From: Winkia neuii
GTDB taxonomy: Bacteria > Actinomycetota > Actinomycetes > Actinomycetales > Actinomycetaceae
Reading direction: 5' to 3'
DNA length: 64,000 nt
Assembly: GCF_029011175.1 (NCBI RefSeq)
Contig: NZ_CP118946.1
Location: 992,001-1,056,000, forward strand
Shown here: piece by piece, positions 54,087-62,291 of the stretch
Numbering within the stretch: the stretch's first letter is position 1
Layout of the letters: every line of letters begins with the position of its first letter
Translations under genes and position numbers: made by a program
The notes under the pieces: model-generated
Told to the model about the DNA's origin: nothing
Seen by the model: the letters and a program-made list of their open reading frames with translations, nothing else
The model's database searches: none

Positions 54087-54891
54087 CCGCGGCGGCCGCT
54101 GCGACATTGAGCGAGTCTACATCATGACCCATAGGTATTTTGCAGACTGTGTCCGCGGCATCTATAGCCTTTTGCGTCAGCCCGGTGCCCTCTGTTCCCA
54201 GCATGATCGCTAGTCTTGAAGTGGGATTTCTGACGAGCTCACTGTTTTCTAAGGTATCTAGAGACACGGCATTATCACTCAACGCCATAGCGATCAGATG
54301 AAAGCCTAGTTTCTTGAGCTCAGATACATCTGGAAACGATGCCCACCTGGTCCAAGGAACCTGGAAAACGGTTCCCATTGAGACTCGAACGCTCCTGCGG
54401 TAGTAGGGATCTGCGCAGGAGGGAGTCACCAAGATGGCGTCCACGTTAAGTGCCGCAGCGGATCGGAACGCGGCACCGACATTTGTGTGGTCTACGAGGT
54501 TTTCGAGAATCGCGACGCGGTGGGCACAGCGCAATGTCTGTGTCAAAGACTGGAGCTTAGGCCTCTGCATAGCCGCGAGTGCACCTCGGTGTAGGCGGAA
54601 TCCAGTCAGCCTCCTAGAGGTATCTTCATCAGCTAAGAAAACTGGTATATCTCCGCCATCTGCAGCACCGGTTGCGGCTGTAATTACGGGTGCCATCGAC
54701 TCCAGCCATTTTCGGGCCATTAGGAATGAACGCGGCTTGTGCCCGGTTTCAACTGCTCGTTCAATAACGTTTTTCGACTCGGCCATGAAGAGGCCACGTT
54801 CGGGTTCGATCTTTCTGCGCAACGCCACGTCCGTCATGTTCGTATAGTCGTTCAGCCGCGGGTCTTCTATGTTGTCAACCGGAATTAGCAC
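54055..54891 (-). CDS. TrmH/SpoU-family RNA 2'-O-methyltransferase
   Basis: About 278 residues if started at GTG 54891 (VLIPVDNIEDPRLNDYTNM); an earlier ATG at 54951 adds 20 non-family residues. The N-terminal substrate-binding domain (RRKIEPERGLFMAESKNVIERA) precedes a SPOUT catalytic domain: NLVDHTNVGAAFRSAAAL (motif 1), LAIMLGTEGTGL (motif 2) and IPMGHDVDSLNVAAAAAVSM (motif 3). It modifies ribose in rRNA or tRNA; the site is unknown. Intact by motif content. Confidence 0.88.
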   Translation of the reverse strand: MLIPVDNIEDPRLNDYTNMTDVALRRKIEPERGLFMAESKNVIERAVETGHKPRSFLMARKWLESMAPVITAATGAADGGDIPVFLADEDTSRRLTGFRLHRGALAAMQRPKLQSLTQTLRCAHRVAILENLVDHTNVGAAFRSAAALNVDAILVTPSCADPYYRRSVRVSMGTVFQVPWTRWASFPDVSELKKLGFHLIAMALSDNAVSLDTLENSELVRNPTSRLAIMLGTEGTGLTQKAIDAADTVCKIPMGHDVDSLNVAAAAAVSMWALRRRL

Positions 54892-55014
54892 GCTACAAGT
54901 GTGCCACTTATCCACAAATACTCCTATTCCCGTACTCCACAGGCGTGGCATATTCGACTGGTACCGGTGGAACTGAAATGGCAGCCTGAAGAGGCGCTCA
55001 CCGGAAAGGCAACA

Positions 55015-55512
55015 ATGACTTCACCAATCATTAATGAGGAATCGCGACTCTACGGAGAACGCGGGTGGACACAGGGAAGAGTAAAAGAGCTGATCCTTTC
55101 TGGAGCTAGGGTGCGTCCCTTCTGTGTTGGTTCCGACGACTACTTACCGTTTTTTGACATGGAGGCTGACACAGCGTTTGAGCTAGCGTTAGCAGTGCCC
55201 AAGAGCCAATTTGCGGATCGTCAGAACTTTTCGCCAACCTTCCTACAGATGGTTACTGCCGCTGGCGCCCATCCTGACCAGGTCCGTCTAGACGGGTACA
55301 TGATAGGTCCGGAACGACCCGATGAGCGGGTAACAATTGAGGCATTAACGTGGAATCTTAGTCCCTCGGATCCACCCGTAAAACCCCACGTCTCACCTTG
55401 GGAATGGCTGAAGGAGGAGCTTTTTGGTGACGAGGAGGTATCTCCGCCAGACGAGATAGCGCCAGTATGTGGACATAATGGGTTGGGTGGGTGGTGGCTT
55501 TGGTGGGACTAG
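55015..55512 (+). CDS. Conserved-looking protein of unknown function
   Basis: About 165 residues from ATG 55015, which has a GGAAAGG site; longer starts run into the divergent SpoU promoter. The sequence is soluble, without signal peptide or membrane segment. Features include RLYGERGWTQGRVKELILSG, FFDMEADTAFELALAVPKSQF, an acidic Pro-rich region (PWEWLKEELFGDEEVSPPDE) and an unusual Trp-rich end (GGWWLWWD). No family recognised. It is 17 bases upstream of pyrD and in the same orientation, so co-transcription is possible. Confidence 0.65.
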   Translation: MTSPIINEESRLYGERGWTQGRVKELILSGARVRPFCVGSDDYLPFFDMEADTAFELALAVPKSQFADRQNFSPTFLQMVTAAGAHPDQVRLDGYMIGPERPDERVTIEALTWNLSPSDPPVKPHVSPWEWLKEELFGDEEVSPPDEIAPVCGHNGLGGWWLWWD

Positions 55513-55529
55513 CCTAATAAGCTATAGGG

Positions 55530-56543
55530 GTGCTATACGAACTCCTATATGACACTGTCCTGAAGCGGACAAATCCCGAGAAAATCCACGATCTGACCAT
55601 AACTGCCCTGAAATACGCTGGCACATTCGGTCCAACCCGAGCGCTTCTGTCAGTTTTCGGCAGAGGGCGAAAAGCAGCTTCCAAGAGCTTTTTGCCTAGG
55701 CCGATTCCCGGAGTTCTGGGACTTGCTGCGGGCATGGACAAAGATGCCGAAGCGGTGTTGGGCATGTGTGCGGTAGGGTTCGGATTCGTTGAAATTGGAA
55801 CAATTACTCCGAAACCGCAGCCTGGAAATGATGCGCCTAGGCTCTGGCGAGTGCTAGAGTCTAGGGCCATCAGAAATAGGATGGGGTTCAATAATCAAGG
55901 GGCTGTGGCTGCAGCAAAACGCCTGGCTAAATTGCGCTCCACCCCCGAGGGCAGAGCCTGTGTGGTCGGAGCCAATATTGGCAAGAACAAGTGGACTCCG
56001 TTAGAGCAGGCACCAGAGGACTATCGTTACTGTGCTTCCAAACTGGCCCCTTATGCAGATTTTTTGGTGGTAAACGTGTCCTCTCCTAACACTCCAGGGC
56101 TACGGTCGTTGCAGGCAGTGGAATCACTTGGGCCAATCCTTGCTGCAACCCGAGAAGGGGCAAAGCAAACTGATCCTAGAGATATTCCGATTTTTGTGAA
56201 GATAGCTCCCGATTTGGTTGACGAGGATGTAGATGCGGTCGCGCAACTGGTGCGGGAACAATCGCTTGCCGGGGTAGTGGCTACAAACACCACTATCAAC
56301 CATGATTTGGGCGAGGGGGGCCTGTCGGGTCCTCTAGTGAGGCAGCGAGCACTGGAAGTTGTAGCTCGTCTCCGAGAAGGATTGGGGACTGAGTTCACCA
56401 TTATTGGTTGCGGCGGTATATCGTCAGTTGCCGATGCCGAGCAGATGCTTGCCGCTGGTGCGGATTTTCTGGAAGGCTTCACCGCTCTAATCTATGGCGG
56501 TCCTGCCTGGCCAGGGCGCATCAATAGAGCGCTTGGCCAGTAG
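55530..56543 (+). CDS. pyrD: Dihydroorotate dehydrogenase (quinone), class 2
   Basis: 337 residues from GTG 55530. Flavoprotein of pyrimidine synthesis that oxidises dihydroorotate and passes electrons to menaquinone. An N-terminal helical extension (VLYELLYDTVLKRTNPEKIHDL) forms the membrane-associated quinone tunnel typical of class 2. Motifs: NRMGFNNQGAVAAAKRL, NVSSPNTPGLRSLQ with the catalytic Ser, KIAPDLVDEDV and GCGGISSVADAEQMLAAGA near the FMN phosphate. TAATAA at 55515-55520 could be a -10 box giving a leaderless or near-leaderless mRNA. Confidence 0.95.
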   Translation: MLYELLYDTVLKRTNPEKIHDLTITALKYAGTFGPTRALLSVFGRGRKAASKSFLPRPIPGVLGLAAGMDKDAEAVLGMCAVGFGFVEIGTITPKPQPGNDAPRLWRVLESRAIRNRMGFNNQGAVAAAKRLAKLRSTPEGRACVVGANIGKNKWTPLEQAPEDYRYCASKLAPYADFLVVNVSSPNTPGLRSLQAVESLGPILAATREGAKQTDPRDIPIFVKIAPDLVDEDVDAVAQLVREQSLAGVVATNTTINHDLGEGGLSGPLVRQRALEVVARLREGLGTEFTIIGCGGISSVADAEQMLAAGADFLEGFTALIYGGPAWPGRINRALGQ

Positions 56544-56554
56544 ATGAAGAAAAG

Positions 56555-56577
56555 CCCCGGCCTAAGCCGGGGATTTT
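56555..56577 (+). terminator. Terminator of pyrD
   Basis: Stem CCCCGGC/GCCGGGG (56555-56561, 56566-56572) with loop CTAA and a T run; it ends next to the stop of the convergent DUF3043 gene. Confidence 0.85.
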
Positions 56578-56578
56578 T

Positions 56579-57172
56579 CTAGCGAATTGATTCGCCGCGT
56601 TTTATACCGGGTTTCGGTTGGCGCCAAGGGCGCAGTTGCATCATCCTTGACGCAACATACATGCCCTGTCCCGCTGGAATCGGCCTGCCCGGGAACAACT
56701 CTGCCAATTTCGATTTGATCTGCCTGTTGGTTATGAACATTTCGAGCATGGCGCTGAAGAAGATAGCGTAAATAATTCCCAGTGGAATGAAAGCCAGCTT
56801 CCCGCCCCGGGGCAGGAAGAAGGTGGCAATAAATGCAACGAACATGATCGGCACTAGGAACTCAGATAGTGTCCACCGGGTATCGATCATGTCGCGGGTC
56901 GCCTTTCGCAGGGGACCCTGGTCTCGCTCGGGAAGGTAGCGCTCGGGTGCCTTTCCGTCCATGGCCAACCGCTGCTTATTTAGGACTTCGTTACGCTTTT
57001 TCTTGCGCTCTGCCTTTTCCTCTTTAGTTAGCTTCCTGTTACCCACCACCAGAGGGCGCTCATTTCGCTTTTGTGCGTCGCGCCGCTTAGGGGTCGGCTT
57101 ACTCTTTTGCCGAGCTTCTCGATTCTTTGTGGAACCGTGCTCCTGGTCGTTGTTATTAATTGGCTCACTCAC
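56579..57172 (-). CDS. DUF3043 membrane protein
   Basis: About 197 residues if started at GTG 57172 (SEPINNNDQEH...); an upstream ATG at 57214 is an alternative and neither has a good ribosome-binding site. The family pattern is clear: a basic N-terminus with KPTPKRRDAQKRNERPLV, then RYLPERDQGPLRKATRDMIDTRWTLSEFLVP, followed by two membrane helices (PIMFVAFIATFFLP and FIPLGIIYAIFFSAMLEMF) and a basic C-terminus. Function is unknown throughout the actinobacteria. Confidence 0.88.
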   Translation of the reverse strand: MSEPINNNDQEHGSTKNREARQKSKPTPKRRDAQKRNERPLVVGNRKLTKEEKAERKKKRNEVLNKQRLAMDGKAPERYLPERDQGPLRKATRDMIDTRWTLSEFLVPIMFVAFIATFFLPRGGKLAFIPLGIIYAIFFSAMLEMFITNRQIKSKLAELFPGRPIPAGQGMYVASRMMQLRPWRQPKPGIKRGESIR

Positions 57173-57234
57173 ATAGTGAAGACTATAGGAGGACGCCTTA
57201 GAACCAAAAAGCATTCTCGCGCTAAGCTTGTTCT

Positions 57235-58584
57235 ATGATCGAAACATCTGAAGCACGAGCCCGCGTTGACAAGCTTTTCCCGGAGCTCGTGGAGACACTT
57301 AAAACCATTATTTCCATCCCTTCGGTGAGCTCTGACCTGGAGAATCAGGATCAGATTTTACGGAGCGCCACATTCGTGAAGGAACAGCTTGAGGCTGCGG
57401 GACTGGATGCCGAGATCTGCTACGCAAATTACGATGACGGCACCCAGGGCAGACCAGCAGTGCTGGCGCACAAGCAGGTTGATTCTGAGGCCCCGACTGT
57501 GCTGCTGTACGCTCATCACGACGTGCAGCCGGTAGGCGAGATCGATAGGTGGTCTACAGATCCATTCCAGGCGGTTCAGAAGGGGGACCGCCTATACGGA
57601 CGCGGTTCGGCTGATGACGGCGCTGGCATCATCGCTCATCTTGGCGCTCTTCGCACACTAGGCGGGGATCTGCCTGTGAACGTGACCGTGTATGTGGAGG
57701 GCGAAGAAGAGGTAGGTTCCGGATCGTTCCGCAATTTCCTCGAGAAGTACAAGGATAGGCTAGCGGCGGACCGGATCATTGTCGCCGATTCTGGTAACTG
57801 GAAGGTGGGCACGCCGGCGGTGACCTCGACTCTGCGTGGGGTAGTTCAGTCGGATGTAACTATTTCGGTTGCAAAGCATGCGTCGCACTCCGGTCAGTTC
57901 GGTGGACCACTGTTAGATGCTGTTACGGTGGCTTCGATACTGATTGCGTCGTTGTTCGATGAGAATGGTGATGTAGCCGTTCAGGGTCTTGGCGGTTCGG
58001 ACAAGGCTGACGTTACATATGAAGAAGAGGATTTCCGTGCTGACGCCGGTCTTCTGGACGGTGTTGAACTTGCTGGAACAGGAGATCTGGCTGCCCGTTT
58101 GTGGACGAAGCCTGCAATTTCCATTATCGGGTGGGATGTACGCCCTCTAGAAACTGCCTCCAATACTTTGGCTCCCACGACGACCTTCCGGATCTCTATG
58201 AGAACTGCTCCGGGAGTAGATTCAAAGACCGCAAATGAGGCGCTCGAAAAGCACCTGCGTGAACATGTACCTTTTGGTGCGCACATCGAAATTACTAACA
58301 ACGAGATGGGGCCGTCGTACAAGGCTGCGGATTCGCAGGCAATTAAGGACTTACACTGGGCTTTGGATGAAGCTTGGCAGACTGAGTCCGTGAACATCGG
58401 CCAGGGTGGTTCCATTCCGTTTATCGCCGATTTTGCTTCTGTTTTCCCGGAAGCTGACGTGCTGGTAACCGGTGTTGAGGATCCTGAATCCCACGCTCAC
58501 TCCGAGGACGAGTCCGTCCACCTGGGTGATCTGCACAATGCTGTCTTGGCCGAGGCACTGTTGCTTGTAAAAACAGCCAAGTGA
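57235..58584 (+). CDS. M20-family metallopeptidase (dipeptidase)
   Basis: 449 residues. Di-zinc peptidase with LLYAHHDVQPVGEIDRW (first metal His and Asp), GRGSADDGAGIIAHLGAL (bridging Asp), VYVEGEEEVGSGSF (catalytic Glu and metal-binding Glu), a lid dimerisation domain from about 190 with ISVAKHASHSGQFGG, and the late HSEDESVHL-type His. This arrangement fits the carnosinase/PepV-like dipeptidase branch. Substrates are probably peptides. The stop overlaps the next gene by four bases (GTGA). Confidence 0.92.
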   Translation: MIETSEARARVDKLFPELVETLKTIISIPSVSSDLENQDQILRSATFVKEQLEAAGLDAEICYANYDDGTQGRPAVLAHKQVDSEAPTVLLYAHHDVQPVGEIDRWSTDPFQAVQKGDRLYGRGSADDGAGIIAHLGALRTLGGDLPVNVTVYVEGEEEVGSGSFRNFLEKYKDRLAADRIIVADSGNWKVGTPAVTSTLRGVVQSDVTISVAKHASHSGQFGGPLLDAVTVASILIASLFDENGDVAVQGLGGSDKADVTYEEEDFRADAGLLDGVELAGTGDLAARLWTKPAISIIGWDVRPLETASNTLAPTTTFRISMRTAPGVDSKTANEALEKHLREHVPFGAHIEITNNEMGPSYKAADSQAIKDLHWALDEAWQTESVNIGQGGSIPFIADFASVFPEADVLVTGVEDPESHAHSEDESVHLGDLHNAVLAEALLLVKTAK

Positions 58585-59597
58585 AAGTAGCAGTATTTTC
58601 TTCTAACATCGAAGGCGGCGATCCGCGTAAAGTTTGCGCGGACGCCGTCTTTGGGTGGAAGCAGGCTGCCCCTGGCGACGAGGTAGTCCCTTTCGTCGGG
58701 GGACCAAGAGGGACACAGATTGCTTTGGGACTGCAGGCACTGGGATGGGAAGAAGGCCCAGCATTTGCTGTCGAGGACTGTATGGGTAACCTCGTCTCCG
58801 TACCGAGTCTGCGAAGCGGAAGAAAGATCTACATTGACTGCGCCGGTGTAGCTAATCCTCGTTCTGCCGGTCACGAGGAGGCTTTTCGGTCTGGTCCGGG
58901 TTCGAAGGGGATAGGCCTTGCGTTAGTTCACGCTCTGGAGTTAACTCCGGAGCAGCTATACGTGGCTTTGGGTCCGGCGTGCGCTGTTGATCTAGGGAGA
59001 GCTGCTTTTGAAGAGCTCGCTAAAGCGGGGTATGAACGACTCCCGGTACCTGTAACCGTACTTACTGAGGATGGTAGGCCACTGCTGGGCCTGTCCGGTA
59101 CCGCAAGTGATTTCCGCGGGGAGCACCGCTCCGAGGCACTCCGCCTGCAAAAGCGAGTAAAGGAGGGCGCAGCCTTCCTTCGCTCACTGGAGGAACATAG
59201 CTTGCAACAGGCCGTCCTGATCTCGGCGGTTGGCACAGCAGAAGGATCGGGAAGCGGGGCAGGAGCCGCTGAGGTGCTTCGCCTGATGGGAGCTAAGCTA
59301 GCGCGAGCCACCTCTTGGCTCGCAAATCTGCAGGATATTCCCACGGTCCTAAATGGTTGCGACCTGGCAGTAGTATTCGAGGACGAAATTCATTCACAAG
59401 TATTGGCTTCCTCACTTAGTGCCTACGTGGGGCAAGCCGGCCAAGAGGCAGCTATCCCAACTGTAATGGTCCCGCAGAAATGTTCTTTGTCTAGGCCAGA
59501 GGTCGCCCACTTTGGAATAAATGCAATCTTTAGCCACCCTGAGCTCAGTGCTAGTGAGGTTGGCCTACGCTTAGCGCGTACCTGGTCACATCCATAG
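58581..59597 (+). CDS. Glycerate-kinase-family protein (divergent)
   Basis: 338 residues from GTG 58581. The overall order of segments resembles bacterial glycerate kinase family I: an early substrate region (GWKQAAPGDEVVPFVGG), a central VALGPACAVDLGRAA, a Gly-rich loop EGSGSGAGAAEVLRLMGAKL matching the usual Gly/Ala-rich loop, a DLAVVFEDEIHSQVLASSLS segment where intact enzymes have TGEGxxDxQT, and a C-terminal IPTVMVPQK. Because that TGEG motif is replaced, kinase activity is doubtful. In mycobacteria a similar gene stands beside the A-type Fe-S carrier gene, as here. Confidence 0.6.
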   Translation: MKVAVFSSNIEGGDPRKVCADAVFGWKQAAPGDEVVPFVGGPRGTQIALGLQALGWEEGPAFAVEDCMGNLVSVPSLRSGRKIYIDCAGVANPRSAGHEEAFRSGPGSKGIGLALVHALELTPEQLYVALGPACAVDLGRAAFEELAKAGYERLPVPVTVLTEDGRPLLGLSGTASDFRGEHRSEALRLQKRVKEGAAFLRSLEEHSLQQAVLISAVGTAEGSGSGAGAAEVLRLMGAKLARATSWLANLQDIPTVLNGCDLAVVFEDEIHSQVLASSLSAYVGQAGQEAAIPTVMVPQKCSLSRPEVAHFGINAIFSHPELSASEVGLRLARTWSHP

Positions 59598-59670
59598 CGA
59601 CACTTTGGGCTAAAAGCCATAGGGTATTGGGGTAAGAGTGCATCCGCACATGTCTAACGTGGAGGAAAGT

Positions 59671-60024
59671 ATGACTCAGAGCGCAACTGAGGCTCCCACT
59701 CATGAGGTAACTCTAACTGAGGCTGCTGCCCAGAAGGTCCGTTCTCTACTAGAACAGGAAGGCCGCGATGACCTCCGTCTTCGCGTCGCCGTTCAGCCGG
59801 GCGGCTGTTCAGGGCTGATCTACCAGCTATTTTTCGATGAGCGTCTCCTCGACGGAGACGCAGTCAGGAACTTCGACGGCGTTGAGGTAGTCGTGGACAA
59901 GATGTCGGTTCCATATTTGGCTGGAGCCACTATCGACTTCGCAGACACTATCGAACGCCAAGGGTTTACCATCGACAACCCGAACGCGGCAAATTCCTGC
60001 GCGTGCGGGCAGTCCTTCCACTAA
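59671..60024 (+). CDS. erpA: A-type iron-sulfur carrier protein (ErpA/IscA family)
   Basis: 117 residues from ATG 59671 (GGAGGAAAG site; earlier starts lack one). HesB-like fold that carries Fe-S clusters to apoproteins. The three conserved Cys are present: GGCSGLIYQLFFDE and the C-terminal SCACGQSFH pair. LTEAAAQKVRSLLEQEGRDDLRLRVAV is the standard N-terminal helix and strand. Likely clients in the window with predicted clusters include the nuclease at 26528. Followed 20 bases later by the FKBP lipoprotein. Confidence 0.92.
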   Translation: MTQSATEAPTHEVTLTEAAAQKVRSLLEQEGRDDLRLRVAVQPGGCSGLIYQLFFDERLLDGDAVRNFDGVEVVVDKMSVPYLAGATIDFADTIERQGFTIDNPNAANSCACGQSFH

Positions 60025-60044
60025 CTCAACAAAGACTAGGAAAT

Positions 60045-60995
60045 ATGCGCAACAGAACCGTTGCCGGAATCAACCGGCTACTGGCGATCCTCGCCGTTTT
60101 TTCGATCATTGCTATAGTCCTTACCTCCTGTTCTTCCGGTGACGGCTCTCAAGCTGAAAAGGGCTTTCCGGCTGTCACCGGGAAAGCTGGCCAGAAACCG
60201 TCAATTGCTAAGGGAACAGGGCAGCCTCCTAAAGAGTTGAAGACCCGTGTACTGCATAAGGGCGATGGGCATGAGGTGGGCAAGAAAGATACAGTGCTTG
60301 CCTCTTACACCGGCCAGCTGTGGAACGGCAAGGTCTTCGATTCTACTTGGGAGAACAACAGAGGGCCTGCATCCTTTGGGCTGGACCAGGTGATACCCGG
60401 GTGGAAAGAAGGACTAGCAGGAAAACACGTGGGGGACCGCGTACAGCTGGTGATCCCGCCTGATAAAGGGTATGGCGACAAAGAAAATGGTCCAATTCCT
60501 GCCGGATCTACACTGGTATTTGTCGTAGACATCAAAGACTCGGCGAATATGACTGACACTTCAGCACTAGCTAGTGCCAAGCCTTTAAACCCGGAACTGG
60601 GGAAGGGACTGTCTGTAGCTGGCAAACCAGGAACAAAGCCGGAACTCAAGATCAGCAAAGAGTTTAAGGCACCCACTGAATTCCAGGTCACGGTTCTGAA
60701 TGAGGGCAAGGGAGAACCGATCCAGGCTGACGATATTGTCGGCTACCACATCACTGCCCAACTTGTTGGCAAGGATGGCCCCAAGGATTCCCCACAATCC
60801 TCATGGGAAATGGGGGGTATCCAAAATACTCAGCAGTCGATCGGTACCAATCCGAACATGATGAAGCTATTCCTAGGCCAGAAAATTGGCTCAAGGGTTC
60901 TAGTGCAAATGCCTGCTGCCAAAGGAGCCGGGGGAGCTACCCAGGATGCGCGCGTCGTGATCCTGGACCTAACTGGTAAATTGGCTACAAAGTGA
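60045..60995 (+). CDS. FKBP-type peptidyl-prolyl isomerase lipoprotein
   Basis: 316 residues from ATG 60045 (AGGAAAT site). A signal peptide with lipobox LTSC (Cys near residue 27) anchors it outside the membrane. A complete FKBP domain follows (about 65-165: VLASYTGQLWNGKVFDSTWE, GLDQVIPGWKEGLAGKHVGDRVQLVIPPDKGYGD, GSTLVFVVDI) with the active-site aromatic residues. A second, degenerate FKBP-like half fills the C-terminus (DDIVGYHITAQLVG...GSRVLVQMPAAKGAGG). Probably assists folding of secreted proteins. Confidence 0.92.
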   Translation: MRNRTVAGINRLLAILAVFSIIAIVLTSCSSGDGSQAEKGFPAVTGKAGQKPSIAKGTGQPPKELKTRVLHKGDGHEVGKKDTVLASYTGQLWNGKVFDSTWENNRGPASFGLDQVIPGWKEGLAGKHVGDRVQLVIPPDKGYGDKENGPIPAGSTLVFVVDIKDSANMTDTSALASAKPLNPELGKGLSVAGKPGTKPELKISKEFKAPTEFQVTVLNEGKGEPIQADDIVGYHITAQLVGKDGPKDSPQSSWEMGGIQNTQQSIGTNPNMMKLFLGQKIGSRVLVQMPAAKGAGGATQDARVVILDLTGKLATK

Positions 60996-61010
60996 CGTCG
61001 CTAGATAGAT

Positions 61011-61047
61011 AAAGTTTTGGGAGGCACTAAGTGCCTCCCAAAACTTT
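61011..61047. terminator. Bidirectional terminator between the FKBP lipoprotein gene and sodA
   Basis: Perfect 17-base arms (61011-61027 and 61031-61047) around TAA, with AAAG/CTTT outer ends, between convergent genes. Confidence 0.9.
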
Positions 61048-61065
61048 ATGCGGTAGGTCTACACC

Positions 61066-61689
61066 TTACAGGTTGACCAGGCAATCAAATTTCGTCTTAG
61101 CCGATTCGAAGCGCTGTGCCACGTTCTGCCAGTTGACGATATTCCAGAAGGCCTTCACGTAGTCTCCCTTGACATTCTGGTAGTCAAGGTAGAAGGCGTG
61201 CTCCCACATGTCCAGCATCAATAGTGGAACGGTTGCAACGGGAACGTTGCCCTGCTGATCGTATAGCTGGAAGGTGACTAGGCGCTGGCCGATGGTGTCC
61301 CACGCCAGGATTGCCCATCCGGAGCCCTGGATGCCAGTGGCTGCGGCAGTGAACTGTGCCTTGAATTTTTCGAACGAACCAAAGAACTCGTCGATGGCAG
61401 CAGCTAGCTCGCCCTCGGGCTTATCCCCACCATCCGGAGAGAGATTAGTCCAGAAGATGGAGTGGTTGGTGTGTCCGCCAAGATTGAACGCCAGGTCCTT
61501 TTCGAACTGATTGATCGCGGCCAAATCTTCCTTGTCGCGAGCGTCAGCCAGCTTCTCTAGCGCGGTATTAGCACCCTTCACATAAGTGGCGTGGTGCTTG
61601 TGGTGGTGTAGTTCCATGATCTTGCCAGAGATATGCGGCTCTAGGGCTGCATAGTCATAGGGAAGATCGGGCAGAGTGTATTCGGCCAT
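61066..61689 (-). CDS. sodA: Superoxide dismutase, Fe/Mn family
   Basis: 207 residues with an AGGAGGCAAG ribosome-binding site. Metal ligands are visible: His in [13 protein letters not shown], His in [12 protein letters not shown], and Asp/His in [15 protein letters not shown]. The segment [10 protein letters not shown] is the region that separates Mn from Fe forms, but metal preference cannot be settled by reading. No signal peptide, so it is cytoplasmic or leaves by a non-classical route. Single-gene unit with its own terminator. Confidence 0.96.
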   Translation of the reverse strand: MAEYTLPDLPYDYAALEPHISGKIMELHHHKHHATYVKGANTALEKLADARDKEDLAAINQFEKDLAFNLGGHTNHSIFWTNLSPDGGDKPEGELAAAIDEFFGSFEKFKAQFTAAATGIQGSGWAILAWDTIGQRLVTFQLYDQQGNVPVATVPLLMLDMWEHAFYLDYQNVKGDYVKAFWNIVNWQNVAQRFESAKTKFDCLVNL

Positions 61690-61886
61690 TCTTGCCTCCT
61701 ATTCGTTGTGAAGTTCCGGAATGAACCGGTGGGCCAAAAGGCCCGGTACATTCAACCTTATCTGTGAACAGGATATTTTTCTCGCACAGTCACTAAACAT
61801 TAGACAGTTAAGCAGGGTCAGCAAGTTTCCTACTAAGATGTTCTTTACGGGCACAGTCCGTCACAGTCGTATGCGAGAGGAAGAAA

Positions 61887-62291
61887 ATGGCTAGCGAACA
61901 GAATCCGGTGGAGCTGCTGGTTTACTCTGATGACAAAGAAACCCGTGAAACCATCATTACGGCAGTTGGACACAGGCCAGGCAAAGGCCTTCCCCCGGTA
62001 CGTTGGCATGAGGTAGCTACCCCCGTAGCCGCTCTTGAGGCTGTAGAAGAAAAAGTATTCCCCGTAGCCGTACTAGACGGTGAAACAGCCAAAACCTCTG
62101 GATTGGTGCTGGCAAAGACAATTGCAGACACGATTGACGAAGACCACATCCCGGCGTTTATTTTTACAATCGCCCGTCCCCAGGACCAGTGGTTAGCTAA
62201 CTTTTCCAAAGCTGCGGCATGCGTGCCCCTACCTATTGATCCAAAACAGATGCAAGAAGCAGTAGCAGAAGTACTAAGACAGAAACAATGA
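61887..62291 (+). CDS. Receiver-like regulatory protein linked to trpD
   Basis: 134 residues with a GAGAGGAAG site. Fold order and spacing match a CheY receiver: acidic pair SDD at residues 14-16, Asp64 in VAVLDGETA at the phospho-acceptor place, Thr94 in FIFTIAR. The conserved Lys before Pro is missing (VPLPIDP), and no output domain follows. It may bind a partner rather than act as a classic regulator. Its TGA overlaps the trpD ATG (ATGA), so the two are translationally coupled. No histidine kinase nearby. Confidence 0.75.
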   Translation: MASEQNPVELLVYSDDKETRETIITAVGHRPGKGLPPVRWHEVATPVAALEAVEEKVFPVAVLDGETAKTSGLVLAKTIADTIDEDHIPAFIFTIARPQDQWLANFSKAAACVPLPIDPKQMQEAVAEVLRQKQ

